From contig NZ_RJUL01000002.1 in assembly GCF_003751625.1 (NCBI RefSeq), positions 496,001 to 560,000 of the forward strand: DNA of 64,000 nucleotides. Direction: 5' to 3'. Under the pieces are notes generated by a model, which was not told where the DNA came from, ran no database searches, and worked only from the letters and a program-made list of their open reading frames with translations. Below, piece by piece: positions 1 through 9,304 of the stretch. Position numbers and translations under genes: made by a program. Position 1 is the first letter of the stretch, and each line of letters begins with the position of its first letter. This DNA is from Gallaecimonas pentaromativorans. GTDB taxonomy: Bacteria; Pseudomonadota; Gammaproteobacteria; Enterobacterales; Gallaecimonadaceae.

Positions 1-2
1 AC

Positions 3-146
3 AAAGGCCAAAACGTCTTTGACAGCCGTCTTTACATGCACTTTTACTTAATCAAGCAAAGGACAGCAGCGAGAACAACATGGACAACTGCCAGCACATA
101 CTTTACCTACCCGGCCTGGGGTACGAGTTCAATAACGCATCGGTGA
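3..146 (+). CDS. Possible C-terminal end of an upstream gene (partial)
   Basis: The frame starting at base 3 is open from the window edge to a TGA at 144-146. Its first residues (KGQNVFDSRLYMHFYLIKQ) look protein-like, but the rest overlaps the next gene by 67 bases and looks less so. It may be the tail of a gene that starts outside the window. The frame starting at base 1 ends earlier, at 49-51. I cannot assign a family. Confidence 0.22.
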   Translation, partial: KGQNVFDSRLYMHFYLIKQRTAARTTWTTASTYFTYPAWGTSSITHR

Positions 147-1276
147 AAACCTACGCCGGACGTTTTATGAAAGCCCTGGACGAGCAGCACCCCAACGCCA
201 GCCTGCGTTTTTTGCTCAAAAGTGAGGAGGAAACCCTGGCCAGTGGCGACACCGTTACCGTGGTGAGTGTGTTGGAAGACAACGGCCAGCAGCAACAAGA
301 GCGCTACCGGTTCTACGAGTTTCGCTACGCCCCCTGGTTGACAGCCCAATGGCAACAAAGCAGCCCGCTGCGCCAATACCTGAGCCTGAGCTTTACCCTG
401 CTGGGCCGCTTGCCGTTGGCACTGAGAAGCCTATTAGGTTACGCCGCCCACGCGCCACTGACCGCCCGCCTGCAGGGGGCCTACTTTCTGGTGCTGTTTT
501 TTATGATGAGCTTGGTGCTGTTCTTACTGGCACCGGCAGCGCTGTTGGCGGCAACCGAGCTTCTTGCCGGGTATTTTCCTCAGCTCAAAGAGTGGTTAAG
601 CGGCCAGCTGCAATGGGCCGACCAGCTGAGTCATTGGGCGCAAGGACTGTTGGTGATTTTTACCGGTCTGGCCCTGGTCAAAGGTGACACAACCTCGGTG
701 GTCAAAACCCTTACCGGCGAGATGATGTCAGCACACCATTATCTTTCCTTTGCCCAGCAGCGGCTGGTGATCCAGGGGCGCTTGAGCGCCTTACTCGAAC
801 ATATTGCCGAAACCCGTAATCAGGCGGTGGCGATCCACGCTTATAGCTTTGGCTCCATCATCGCTCTTGATAACTTGTTTCCCCACCAGGGGCCGGTGCC
901 GGTGCGGGTCTGCCAGACGGTCAGGCATCTGGTTACCATCGGCTGCCCCCTCGATTTCATCAACACCTACTGGCCGCACTATCTCAATCGCTCCCCCAAG
1001 ACGCCACTGCCCCTGGAAAGTTGGACCAATATCCATTCGCCCCTGGATGTTCTGTCCAGCCAGCTGTTCAGACCGGGCCAAAACCTGCCTTTTGCCCTTG
1101 CACCACAAACTCACTGCGAGGATCTATGCTACCGGCTGATGGCTAACGAACAGCTGGGGCCCTGGCAGATACTGACCTTGGTTGGCCTTAAGAGCCATGG
1201 TGGTTATTGGGACCCGGATCCCCAGGCAGGCAGTTGCCTGCAATTGCTCACTCCTAGGTTGTTGCCCGGCGAATAG
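80..1276 (+). CDS. Uncharacterised membrane protein with alpha/beta-hydrolase-like motif
   Basis: This 398-residue protein is not one I recognise. The N-terminus (ILYLPGLGYE) resembles the first strand and oxyanion loop of alpha/beta hydrolases. A nucleophile-elbow-like motif AYSFGS places Ser at residue 256, followed by a helix (IIALDNLF). Between them lie two hydrophobic stretches, about residues 133-158 and 186-202, that look like a membrane hairpin splitting the fold. A loop containing 'GCPLDF' and a late His-rich part (SHGGYWD) could supply the remaining catalytic residues. A membrane-inserted lipase or esterase is one reading; a non-catalytic hydrolase-fold protein is another. The Shine-Dalgarno is weak (AGGACA). 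No operon partner is visible. Confidence 0.75.
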   Translation: MDNCQHILYLPGLGYEFNNASVKTYAGRFMKALDEQHPNASLRFLLKSEEETLASGDTVTVVSVLEDNGQQQQERYRFYEFRYAPWLTAQWQQSSPLRQYLSLSFTLLGRLPLALRSLLGYAAHAPLTARLQGAYFLVLFFMMSLVLFLLAPAALLAATELLAGYFPQLKEWLSGQLQWADQLSHWAQGLLVIFTGLALVKGDTTSVVKTLTGEMMSAHHYLSFAQQRLVIQGRLSALLEHIAETRNQAVAIHAYSFGSIIALDNLFPHQGPVPVRVCQTVRHLVTIGCPLDFINTYWPHYLNRSPKTPLPLESWTNIHSPLDVLSSQLFRPGQNLPFALAPQTHCEDLCYRLMANEQLGPWQILTLVGLKSHGGYWDPDPQAGSCLQLLTPRLLPGE

Positions 1277-1375
1277 ACCAAGGGGCGTGCAATGGCTCAA
1301 AAAGGCGGTGATAACAGTTCGACAACAGATTGATCTCCTTGGTAGTCTCGCCCTTTTTCCAGCACAAGAACCGCC

Positions 1376-2701
1376 ATGCTACTGAACCCGGTTATTCTCT
1401 CCGTCGTCCTGCTGCTTGTTCTGAGCATTTGCCGCATCAACGTGGTGGTGGCCCTGGCGTTGTCGGCCCTGGCGGCGGGGCTTTGTGGCGGCCTTGGCCT
1501 GGACGCTACCCTCAAGGCCTTTACCGGCGGTTTGGGTAACGGCGCCGAAATTGCCCTGGCCTACGCCATGCTGGGGGCCTTTGCGGTGGCCATTGCCCGC
1601 TCCGGCATCACCGAGTGGGGCGCGGCGCAAATCATCAGCAAACTGGGCACGACCCCCAGCCCAAAGCGCCAGGCCGCGGTAAAAGCCACAATTTTGCTGG
1701 TGATCATGACCATGGCGGTGATGTCGCAAAACCTCATTCCCATCCACATCGCCTTTATTCCTATTCTGATCCCGCCGCTGCTGGGGGTGCTGGCCGACCT
1801 TAAAGTCGACCGTCGCCTGGTGGCCTGTATTATCACTTTTGGCCTCACCACCCCTTATATGGCGCTGCCGGTGGGTTTTGGCTCCATATTCCTCAACCAG
1901 CTTATCTACCCCAACCTTACCAACAACGGCCTTAGCATCGACATCAACGAGCTGCCCAAGGCGATGCTTATTCCGGCGGTGGGTATGGTGGTGGGGCTGC
2001 TCATTGCGGTGTTCTTCAGCTACCGTAAGCCGCGCCAATACCAGGCGAGCCATGTGCCGGGCGAAGTAACAGAGATAAAAAGGCCCAACTGGTGGGTGCT
2101 GCTGGTGTCGTTTTTAGCCCTGGCGGTGGCCTATTACCTGCAGCGCAGCAGCGACTCGGTGATTTTGGGCGCCCTGGCCGGGTTTTGCGTCTTTATCATC
2201 GGCGGGGTGGTGCCCTGGAAGGAGAGCCAGGACGCCTTTACCGACGGGGTGCGGATGATGTCCCTTATCGGCTTTATCATGATCACCGCCTCCGGCTTTG
2301 CCGAGGTGGTCAAAGCCACCGGCAGCGTTGATGCCCTGGTGCAAAGCTTGTCGGCAGATCTGGGATCCAAGCCGGTGGCGGCGGCGCTGATGCTGCTTAT
2401 TGGGCTTTTTGTCACCATGGGGATCGGCTCGAGCTTCTCCACCGTGCCCATTATCGCCACCCTTTACGTGCCCCTTTGCATCCATCTTGGCTTCTCGCCG
2501 CTGGCCACCGCCGCCATTGTAGGCACTGCCGCCGCCTTGGGTGATGCCGGCTCACCGGCGTCGGATTCCACCGTCGGCCCCACCGCTGGCCTTAATGCCG
2601 ACGGCCAGCACGACCACATCCGCGACTCGGTGCTGCCCACCTTCCTGCACTTTAACCTGCCGCTCCTGGCCGCCGGCTGGATAGCGGCCATGGTGCTCTG
2701 A
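1376..2701 (+). CDS. Na+/H+ antiporter family protein (YuiF/NhaC-like)
   Basis: A 441-residue integral membrane protein with about 11-12 hydrophobic segments and short polar loops, matching the length and style of the Na+/H+ antiporter family found in many gammaproteobacteria (HI0325/YuiF type). Conserved-looking parts include an early GITEWGA loop, a '[18 protein letters not shown]' segment and a Gly/Ser/Asp-rich C-terminal re-entrant region ([18 protein letters not shown]), typical of ion-transporter hairpins. It presumably exchanges sodium for protons across the inner membrane. It is a single-gene unit followed by a strong terminator. Transport of organic anions by a related IT-superfamily member cannot be excluded. 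Confidence 0.8.
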   Translation: MLLNPVILSVVLLLVLSICRINVVVALALSALAAGLCGGLGLDATLKAFTGGLGNGAEIALAYAMLGAFAVAIARSGITEWGAAQIISKLGTTPSPKRQAAVKATILLVIMTMAVMSQNLIPIHIAFIPILIPPLLGVLADLKVDRRLVACIITFGLTTPYMALPVGFGSIFLNQLIYPNLTNNGLSIDINELPKAMLIPAVGMVVGLLIAVFFSYRKPRQYQASHVPGEVTEIKRPNWWVLLVSFLALAVAYYLQRSSDSVILGALAGFCVFIIGGVVPWKESQDAFTDGVRMMSLIGFIMITASGFAEVVKATGSVDALVQSLSADLGSKPVAAALMLLIGLFVTMGIGSSFSTVPIIATLYVPLCIHLGFSPLATAAIVGTAAALGDAGSPASDSTVGPTAGLNADGQHDHIRDSVLPTFLHFNLPLLAAGWIAAMVL

Positions 2702-2713
2702 CAAATCCCCATT

Positions 2714-2742
2714 AAAAAACCGGCCAACAGGCCGGTTTTTTT
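2714..2742. terminator. Bidirectional intrinsic terminator
   Basis: Stem AAAAAACCGGCC / GGCCGGTTTTTT around an AACA loop, with an A tract on one side and a T tract on the other. It ends the antiporter gene on the plus strand and grxD on the minus strand. Confidence 0.9.
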
Positions 2743-2757
2743 GACGAAGCAGCAGGC

Positions 2758-3105
2758 TTATTCGGCGCCTTTTTCTTCTTCGGTCTTGTGCTTTTCAGCG
2801 GTTTCCTTGATCAAAGGCTGCAGCTCACCTTTTTGGTACATCTCAAGGATGATGTCGCAGCCGCCGATCAGCTCGCCTTCTACCCACAGCTGCGGGAAGG
2901 TCGGCCAGTTGGCGAACTTGGGCAGCTCGGCGCGGATATCCGGGTTTTGCAGGATATCGACATAGGCAAAAGGCTCACCACAGGCCATCATGGCTTGAGC
3001 GGCCTGGGCAGAGAAGCCACAGCTGGGGAGCTTGGGCGAGCCTTTCATGTACAGCAGGATGGGGTGCTCGGCAAGTTGCTCTTTGATGCGTTCAATGGTG
3101 TCCAT
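2758..3105 (-). CDS. grxD: Monothiol glutaredoxin Grx4
   Basis: 115 residues carrying the CGFS active site of monothiol glutaredoxins (PSCGFSAQA), followed by the WPTFPQLWV cis-Pro segment and the GGCDI glutathione-binding motif. The family binds a glutathione-ligated 2Fe-2S cluster at the dimer interface and hands clusters to target proteins or partners such as BolA. I chose the ATG at 3105 because it sits behind an AGAGG ribosome site and gives the usual 115-residue length; the open frame extends 27 codons further upstream with no family similarity. It diverges from sodB, a neighbourhood also found in E. coli. Confidence 0.96.
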   Translation of the reverse strand: MDTIERIKEQLAEHPILLYMKGSPKLPSCGFSAQAAQAMMACGEPFAYVDILQNPDIRAELPKFANWPTFPQLWVEGELIGGCDIILEMYQKGELQPLIKETAEKHKTEEEKGAE

Positions 3106-3211
3106 GACAACCTCTACAATAAAGTCGTGCGGCCATTGTACTGCCAGACGGCGCCACACCCAAGCCTTGGCGAAGCTTAGGCCCAATTAAATAAAAAGAT
3201 TGCTTTATATA

Positions 3212-3239
3212 TTCACAGGCGCCGGACTGTGAGTACAAT
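3212..3239 (+). promoter_or_regulatory. Sigma-70 promoter for sodB
   Basis: TTCACA (3212-3217) and TACAAT (3234-3239), each 5/6 to consensus, with a 16-bp spacer. Transcription would start near 3246, about 40 nt before the sodB start codon. Confidence 0.65.
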
Positions 3240-3287
3240 GGCCGCCGAGCATTGTCGAATACAACCCAAGGAAAAAGGAGAGGAAAC

Positions 3288-3869
3288 ATGGCCTTTGAAC
3301 TGCCAGCACTTCCCTATGAAAAGAACGCTCTGGAACCCCATATCTCTGCCGAAACCCTGGAATACCACTACGGTAAGCATCACAACACCTACGTGGTTAA
3401 CCTGAACAACCTCGTTGCCGGCACCGACAACGAAGGCAAGTCCCTGGAAGACATCATCAAGACCTCCAGCGGCGGCCTGTTCAACAACGCAGCCCAGGTA
3501 TGGAACCACACCTTCTACTGGCATTGCCTGAGCCCCAACGGCGGCGGCGCTGCCACCGGTGCCATTGGCGAAGCCATCAACAGCACTTTTGGTTCCTTTG
3601 ACGCGTTCAAAGAAGAATTTACCAAGAGCGCCGTAGGTAACTTCGGTTCCGGCTGGACTTGGCTGGTGAAAAAGGCAGATGGCTCCATCGGCCTGCACAA
3701 CACCTCCAACGCCGGTTGCCCCATCACCGAAGGCGTTACCCCGCTGCTGACTGTCGACGTGTGGGAACACGCCTACTACATCGACTACCGCAACGCTCGT
3801 CCTAAGTACATGGAAGCCTTCTGGGCCCTGGTTAACTGGGACTTCGTGAACAAGAATTTCGCCGGTTAA
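3288..3869 (+). CDS. sodB: Superoxide dismutase [Fe]
   Basis: 193 residues, near-identical in layout to E. coli SodB. It disproportionates superoxide to oxygen and H2O2 in the cytoplasm. Metal ligands are visible: His27 (EYHYGKHH), the His of WNHTFYWH, and Asp/His in DVWEHAYYIDYRNARP. The Gln in NNAAQVWNH is the outer-sphere residue typical of the iron form. The start at 3288 follows AAGGAGAGG; the longer reading from 3252 adds 12 residues without family support. The gene has its own promoter and a UUCG-loop terminator. Confidence 0.98.
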   Translation: MAFELPALPYEKNALEPHISAETLEYHYGKHHNTYVVNLNNLVAGTDNEGKSLEDIIKTSSGGLFNNAAQVWNHTFYWHCLSPNGGGAATGAIGEAINSTFGSFDAFKEEFTKSAVGNFGSGWTWLVKKADGSIGLHNTSNAGCPITEGVTPLLTVDVWEHAYYIDYRNARPKYMEAFWALVNWDFVNKNFAG

Positions 3870-3887
3870 TGCCCCTTTTTACCGGCC

Positions 3888-3912
3888 AAAGCCCTCTTCG
3901 GAGGGCTTTTTT
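3888..3912 (+). terminator. sodB terminator
   Basis: AAAGCCCTC-TTCG-GAGGGCTTTTTT: a nine-pair stem closed by the very stable UUCG tetraloop, with a six-T tail, 18 nt after the sodB stop. Confidence 0.93.
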
Positions 3913-3927
3913 GTTGGGAGAGCCACC

Positions 3928-4419
3928 ATGAATATTGGCCTTGGCGGTCAGGCGCCGCACTTTTGCGTACACATTGCCAACCGCCCGCCGCTGGACGAAT
4001 ACCAGCACGATGTGTACCGCCCAATGCGCCCGGGGGAAATTGCCGACATCGCCCGCCAGACCGGCAACCATTGGCGCAAAATTTTCAACGTGTTTGCCAA
4101 ACTGGCCTATCTGCTGGACAACGAAGGCTATGACAGCTGGCAGGCCCTTCGGGACCACAGCCTGCTGCAAGAGGGTTCGCGTTACGCTTTGTTGTTCAGC
4201 CCGCCAGACCTTAACGCCTTGGCGCCGCAAGCACTGCTGCTGGGTAAGGGCTATGGCGATAGCCTGGGGCTGACCGAAGAAAGCGGCGGGCCACTGCGCT
4301 GGCAAATGCCGGGTTTTGCCACTCTTAATGGCGGCCGGCTTATCCTTTGCCCCTACTTTGACTACCGCCAGCTCAGCAACATCAAACTGCTTTATCTCAA
4401 GGAGTTAATTGAGGCCTGA
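3928..4419 (+). CDS. Conserved hypothetical protein, 163 aa
   Basis: A soluble-looking 163-residue protein with no signal peptide or membrane segment. It starts at an ATG behind GGGAG. The N-terminus has a Pro/Tyr-rich stretch (NRPPLDEYQHDVYRPMRP), and the end (LILCPYFDYRQLSNIK) is reminiscent of small enzymes that accept bases or nucleotides, though this is only an impression. It probably belongs to one of the DUF families confined to marine gammaproteobacteria, which I cannot name with certainty. It lies between the sodB terminator and the yeaG promoter, so it is probably a single-gene unit or read-through product. Confidence 0.7.
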   Translation: MNIGLGGQAPHFCVHIANRPPLDEYQHDVYRPMRPGEIADIARQTGNHWRKIFNVFAKLAYLLDNEGYDSWQALRDHSLLQEGSRYALLFSPPDLNALAPQALLLGKGYGDSLGLTEESGGPLRWQMPGFATLNGGRLILCPYFDYRQLSNIKLLYLKELIEA

Positions 4420-4500
4420 CTGTCTTCGAAAAAGTAACGGAGTAGTGAAAATTTAACTTAAATTTCCGTATCTTAAAGATAAGCAAATCCAAAATCCCCG

Positions 4501-4511
4501 GCTACGCTTAT
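4501..4511 (+). promoter_or_regulatory. Sigma-S-type extended -10 of the yeaG-yeaH-ycgB operon
   Basis: GCTACGCTTAT matches the RpoS consensus KCTAYRCTTAA at 10 of 11 positions. The -10 hexamer is TACGCT (4503-4508), which predicts a start near 4515 and a leader of about 50 nt before the yeaG ATG at 4565. The E. coli homologues belong to the general stress regulon. No sigma-54 -24/-12 pair was found in 4420-4564. Confidence 0.68.
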
Positions 4512-4564
4512 AGATGACAAGGGCCAATGACGACCCATCATCCCAAGCTGAGTCAGGGGGCGCT

Positions 4565-6487
4565 ATGAGCATTATCGAGCATTATCGTCAGCGTTATGAG
4601 GAAGCGCGCGAAGAAGAGTATTCTCTGGAAGAATTCCTCAATATTTGCAAACAGGACAAAATGGCCTATGCCACCGCCTCCGAGCGGCTGCTGGCCGCCA
4701 TCGGTGAGCCGCAAATGGTGGACACCGCCCAGCATCCTCGCCTGTCACGCATCTTCTCCAACCGGGTTGTGGCCCGCTACCCCGCCTTCTCCGAATTTTA
4801 CGGCATGGAAGAAGCCATAGAGCAAATCGTGGCCTACCTCAAACATGCCGCCCAGGGCTTGGAAGAACGCAAACAAATCCTTTATCTGCTGGGCCCGGTG
4901 GGGGGCGGTAAGTCCTCCTTGGCCGAGAAGCTCAAATACCTGATGCAAAAAGAGCCCATTTACATGCTCAAGGGCTCGCCGGTGCAAGACCATCCCCTGT
5001 GCCTGTTTGACCCCAACGAAGACGCCAAACTGCTGGAAGACGAATACGGTATTCCGCGCCGCGCCACCGAGGTGATCATGTCGCCCTGGGCGGTAAAACG
5101 CCTCAAAGAATTTGGTGGTGATATCAGTAAATTCAGCGTGGTAAAGGTTTACCCTTCCATCCTTAACCAATGCGCCATCGCCAAGACCGAGCCTGGCGAC
5201 GAGAACAACCAGGACATCTCCAGCCTGGTGGGCAAGGTGGATATCCGCATGCTCGAACAGTTCTCGCAAAACGATGCCGATGCTTATTCCTACTCCGGCG
5301 CCCTGTGCCGTGCCAACCAGGGCTTGATGGAATTCGTGGAGATGTTCAAGGCCCCCATCAAGGTGCTGCATCCGTTGCTTACCGCCACCCAGGAGGGCAA
5401 CTACAACGGTACAGAAAGTCTCTCGGCGCTGCCTTTTCACGGCATTATCCTCGCCCACTCCAACGAGTCGGAATGGCAGGCGTTTCGCAATAACCGCAAC
5501 AACGAAGCCTTCTTGGACCGGGTCTATATCGTTAAGGTGCCTTACTGCCTGCGGGTGACCGAAGAAATCAAAATCTACGACAAGCTTATCGAGCACTCCG
5601 AGCTGTTCGAGGCTCCCTGCGCCCCCGGCACCTTAGAGACCATGGCCCAGTTCTCGGTGCTGTCACGCCTCAAAGAGCCGGAGAACTCCAGCCTCTATTC
5701 CAAAATGCGGGTCTATGACGGCGAGAGCCTTAAGGACACCGATCCCAAAGCCAAGAGCTATCAGGAATACCGCGATTACGCCGGGGTAGATGAAGGCATG
5801 AACGGGCTATCGACCCGCTTTGCCTTCAAGATTCTCTCCAGGGTGTTCAACTTCGACCACTCCGAAGTGGCCGCCAACCCGGTGCACCTGTTCTATGTGC
5901 TGGAGCAGCAAATCGACCGTGAGCAGTTCCCTCAAGAACTGTCCGAGCGCTACAAAGAGTTTTTAAAAGGCTACCTCATTCCCAAATACGTGGACTTTAT
6001 CGGTAAGGAAATCCAAACCGCCTATCTTGAGTCTTACAGCGAGTACGGCCAGAACATCTTTGACCGCTACGTCACCTACGCCGATTTTTGGATCCAGGAC
6101 CAAGAGTACCGCGACCCGGAAACCGGCCAGCTGTTTGACCGGGCAGCGCTTAATGCCGAACTGGAGAAAATCGAAAAGCCGGCGGGCATTTCCAACCCCA
6201 AAGATTTTCGCAATGAAATCGTTAATTTCGTGCTGCGGGCCCGTGCCAACAACAACGGCAAGAACCCCACCTGGACCAGTTACGAGAAGCTCAGAACCGT
6301 TATCGAGAAGAAAATGTTCTCCAACACCGAGGAGCTGTTGCCGGTGATTTCCTTCAACGCCAAAACCTCGGCCGAAGAGCGTAAGAAACACGATGACTTT
6401 GTCGAACGAATGATGGACAAGGGCTACACCCGTAAGCAGGTCAGGCTGTTGTCTGACTGGTATCTGCGCGTGCGTAAATCCTCGTAA
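4565..6487 (+). CDS. yeaG: PrkA-family serine protein kinase YeaG
   Basis: 640 residues, close to E. coli YeaG (644). The N-terminal AAA+-like domain carries the Walker A motif GPVGGGKSS (residues 110-118). The C-terminal PrkA kinase domain follows. The family phosphorylates Ser/Thr and, in enterobacteria, acts under nitrogen starvation and stationary phase; its substrates are poorly known. I chose the ATG at 4565 because it follows AGGGGG, gives the family N-terminus (MSIIEHYRQRYE) and lies downstream of the predicted transcription start; the extension to 4514 would begin on that start. First gene of a three-gene operon. Confidence 0.95.
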   Translation: MSIIEHYRQRYEEAREEEYSLEEFLNICKQDKMAYATASERLLAAIGEPQMVDTAQHPRLSRIFSNRVVARYPAFSEFYGMEEAIEQIVAYLKHAAQGLEERKQILYLLGPVGGGKSSLAEKLKYLMQKEPIYMLKGSPVQDHPLCLFDPNEDAKLLEDEYGIPRRATEVIMSPWAVKRLKEFGGDISKFSVVKVYPSILNQCAIAKTEPGDENNQDISSLVGKVDIRMLEQFSQNDADAYSYSGALCRANQGLMEFVEMFKAPIKVLHPLLTATQEGNYNGTESLSALPFHGIILAHSNESEWQAFRNNRNNEAFLDRVYIVKVPYCLRVTEEIKIYDKLIEHSELFEAPCAPGTLETMAQFSVLSRLKEPENSSLYSKMRVYDGESLKDTDPKAKSYQEYRDYAGVDEGMNGLSTRFAFKILSRVFNFDHSEVAANPVHLFYVLEQQIDREQFPQELSERYKEFLKGYLIPKYVDFIGKEIQTAYLESYSEYGQNIFDRYVTYADFWIQDQEYRDPETGQLFDRAALNAELEKIEKPAGISNPKDFRNEIVNFVLRARANNNGKNPTWTSYEKLRTVIEKKMFSNTEELLPVISFNAKTSAEERKKHDDFVERMMDKGYTRKQVRLLSDWYLRVRKSS

Positions 6488-6496
6488 GGAGGCGCT

Positions 6497-7765
6497 ATGT
6501 CCCATTTTATCGACCGGCGTCAAAACGCCAAAGGTAAGAGCACGGTCAACCGAAACCGCTTTTTGCGCCGCTACAAGTCGCAGATCAAAAAGGCGGTGTC
6601 GGATGCCATCACCAAACGCTCAGTGGAGGATGTGAACTCGGGGGAGTCCATCTCCATTCCGGCAAGGGATATTTCCGAGCCGATATTCCATCAAGGCAAA
6701 GGGGGAATGCGCGAACGGGTGCACCCCGGTAACGACCAGTTTATCCCCGGCGACCGCATTGCCCGTCCCCCTGAAGGCGGCGGTGGCGGCGCCGGCCAGG
6801 GGGACGCCTCCGACAGCGGTGAGGGCGAAGACGAGTTCGTGTTTGAGATCTCCAAAGACGAATACCTGGATTTACTCTTTGAAGACTTGGAACTGCCGAA
6901 CCTTGAAAAAAGCCAACTGGCGCAATTGGTGGAATGGGAAAACCGCCGCGCCGGCTTTGTAAACCAAGGGGTGCCGAGCCGCATCAACGTGGTGCGCTCG
7001 CTCAAACAAAGCCTGGCACGGCGCATGGCCATGACCGCCGGGCGCAAGCGCCGCCTAAAAGAATTGGAGGCCGAGCTGCTGGCCCTGGAAGCAGACCCGA
7101 CCGCCACCCAGGAGCAGCTCAAGGCCCTTCGCCAAGAGATAGACGAACTCAAGGCCGCCATCGACAAGGTGCCCTTTATCGACACCTTCGACCTTCGCTA
7201 CAACAACTTTGAGCGGGTGGCGATACCGTCCAGCCGAGCGGTAATGTTCTGCCTGATGGACGTATCCGGCTCCATGGACCAGGCCACCAAGGACATGGCC
7301 AAACGCTTTTACATCCTGCTTTATCTCTTTTTAACCCGGACCTACAAGCACATCGATGTGGTCTACATTCGCCACCACACCCAGGCCAAGGAAGTAGACG
7401 AACACGAGTTCTTCTACAGCCAGGAAACCGGCGGCACCATCGTCAGCTCGGCGCTGAACCTGATGGTGGAGATCATGAAAAAACGCTACCCGCCAGACCA
7501 ATGGAACGTGTACGCCGCCCAGGCTTCAGACGGCGACAACTGGGCTGATGATAGCCCCACCTGCGCCAAGGTGCTGAGCGAGCAAATTCTGCCCTATGTG
7601 CGCTACTACAGCTATATCGAGATCACCCACCGCTCTCATCAGACCCTGTGGCGTGAATATGAAAGCCTGGCCCAGCAGTTTGGCAACTTCGCCCTGCAGC
7701 ACATCCAGGAAGTGGGGGATATCTACCCCGTATTCCGGGAGCTGTTCCGCAAGCAAGCCGCCTAG
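6497..7765 (+). CDS. yeaH: YeaH, DUF444 von Willebrand factor A-domain protein
   Basis: 422 residues, nine bases after yeaG, with an AAGGAGG ribosome site. The N-terminal half is charged, with a Gly-rich linker (about 94-103) and a coiled-coil-like stretch rich in Glu/Leu (about 185-222). The C-terminal vWA domain has the MIDAS motif DVSGSM at 255-260, so it should bind a divalent metal and mediate protein contacts. Family genes nearly always sit beside PrkA kinases and SpoVR proteins, which suggests one complex or pathway. Confidence 0.95.
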   Translation: MSHFIDRRQNAKGKSTVNRNRFLRRYKSQIKKAVSDAITKRSVEDVNSGESISIPARDISEPIFHQGKGGMRERVHPGNDQFIPGDRIARPPEGGGGGAGQGDASDSGEGEDEFVFEISKDEYLDLLFEDLELPNLEKSQLAQLVEWENRRAGFVNQGVPSRINVVRSLKQSLARRMAMTAGRKRRLKELEAELLALEADPTATQEQLKALRQEIDELKAAIDKVPFIDTFDLRYNNFERVAIPSSRAVMFCLMDVSGSMDQATKDMAKRFYILLYLFLTRTYKHIDVVYIRHHTQAKEVDEHEFFYSQETGGTIVSSALNLMVEIMKKRYPPDQWNVYAAQASDGDNWADDSPTCAKVLSEQILPYVRYYSYIEITHRSHQTLWREYESLAQQFGNFALQHIQEVGDIYPVFRELFRKQAA

Positions 7766-7773
7766 GAGTTACC

Positions 7774-9288
7774 ATGGCAAAAGTGCGCAAACCCTTGAAT
7801 GACGGCCCGGATTGGACCTTTGACGATTTGGTGAAATACGACAAGGCCATCGCCGCCGTCGCCGAGCATTATGGCTTGGACACCTACCCCAACCAGATGG
7901 AAATCATCACCGCTGAGCAGATGCTGGACGCCTACAGCTCGGTCGGCATGCCTATCGGTTATAGCCACTGGTCCTATGGCAAAAAGTTCATCCAGTCTGA
8001 GCAGTCCTACCGGCGCGGTTTCATGGGCCTGGCTTATGAAATCGTCATTAACTCTGACCCTTGCATCGCTTATTTGATGGAGGAGAACAGTCTGCCAATG
8101 CAGGCGCTGGTCATCGCCCATGCCTGCTACGGCCACAACTCCTTTTTTAAAGGTAATTATCTTTTTAAAACCTGGACCGACGCCGAAAGCATCATCGACT
8201 ATCTGGTGTTCGCCAAAAACTACATTCGTGAGTGTGAAGAACGCCATGGCCAGCGGGAGGTGGAAACCCTACTGGATGCTTGCCATGCCTTGATGAATTT
8301 CGGGGTGGACCGCTACAAGCGCCCTTCGGAGATATCCTTGGCCGAAGAAAAGCGCCGCCAGGAGGAGCGCGAGGCGTACTTGCAAAGCCAGGTCAACGAG
8401 CTTTGGCGTACCCTGCCCCAACCCAAGGAAGCAGCCTTTGAAGAACCCCGCTTCCCAGAAGAGCCCCAGGAAAACCTGCTGTATTTCATTGAAAAAAACG
8501 CGCCGCTGCTCGAACCCTGGCAGCGCGAAATCGTGCGTATCGTCCGCAAGATTGCCCAGTACTTCTACCCGCAACGCCAAACCCAGGTAATGAACGAAGG
8601 TTGGGCCACCTTCTGGCACTACACCTTGCTCAACCACCTCTATGACGAGGGCAAGGTGACAGACCGCTTCTTGCTGGAGGTATTGCACTCTCACACCAAC
8701 GTGGTTTTCCAGCCCGAGTACAACAGCCGCTACTACAGCGGTATCAATCCCTATGCCCTGGGCTTTGCCATGTTCCGCGACATTCGCCGCATCTGTGAAG
8801 AGCCCACCGACGAAGACAAGGCCTTCTTCCCGGACCTCGCCGGCTCCAACTGGCTGGAAGCGGTGCATTTTGCCATGCAGAACTTCAAGGACGAGTCCTT
8901 TATCGGCCAGTATCTCTCACCCAAGGTGATGCGAGATTTGCGGCTTTTTGCCATCCGCGACGACGACAACAAGAACTACCTGGATGTTACCGCCATTCAC
9001 AACGACGACGGTTACCGGGCCCTGCGCCAAACCCTGTCAGCCCAATATAACCTCGCCAACAACGAGCCAAACATTCAAGTTTATAAGGTCAACGTGCGGG
9101 GCGACCGGTCATTGACCTTGCGTTACGTGCCCCATAACCGCATACCGCTGCACGAAGGCACGGCTCAGGAAGTGCTCAAACACCTGCATTATCTGTGGAA
9201 GTTTGATGTGCATCTGGACGTGGAACACGGTAACGGCGAGGTGGAGCGGCGTTTGACCTGCCCTATGCAGTTAAAAAAAGGCGCCTGA
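7774..9288 (+). CDS. ycgB: SpoVR family protein YcgB
   Basis: 504 residues, eight bases after yeaH. It is similar to E. coli YcgB (about 510) and Bacillus SpoVR. Conserved features include the N-terminal region rich in Tyr/Trp (GYSHWSYGKKF), the His/Cys segment IAHACYGHNSFFKGNY and the NEGWATFWHY motif with a metalloenzyme-like look. Its biochemical role is unknown; in Bacillus it affects spore cortex, and in proteobacteria it is a stationary-phase gene. It closes the stress operon, and its stop codon lies inside the loop of the terminator hairpin. Confidence 0.94.
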   Translation: MAKVRKPLNDGPDWTFDDLVKYDKAIAAVAEHYGLDTYPNQMEIITAEQMLDAYSSVGMPIGYSHWSYGKKFIQSEQSYRRGFMGLAYEIVINSDPCIAYLMEENSLPMQALVIAHACYGHNSFFKGNYLFKTWTDAESIIDYLVFAKNYIRECEERHGQREVETLLDACHALMNFGVDRYKRPSEISLAEEKRRQEEREAYLQSQVNELWRTLPQPKEAAFEEPRFPEEPQENLLYFIEKNAPLLEPWQREIVRIVRKIAQYFYPQRQTQVMNEGWATFWHYTLLNHLYDEGKVTDRFLLEVLHSHTNVVFQPEYNSRYYSGINPYALGFAMFRDIRRICEEPTDEDKAFFPDLAGSNWLEAVHFAMQNFKDESFIGQYLSPKVMRDLRLFAIRDDDNKNYLDVTAIHNDDGYRALRQTLSAQYNLANNEPNIQVYKVNVRGDRSLTLRYVPHNRIPLHEGTAQEVLKHLHYLWKFDVHLDVEHGNGEVERRLTCPMQLKKGA

Positions 9289-9300
9289 CGGCGCCTTTTC
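9276..9300. terminator. Bidirectional terminator between ycgB and fadR
   Basis: AAAAGGCGCC-TGAC-GGCGCCTTTT. The ycgB TGA is in the loop. The A-rich left flank (seven A) makes it the stronger terminator for fadR on the minus strand. Confidence 0.87.
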
Positions 9301-9304
9301 ATTC

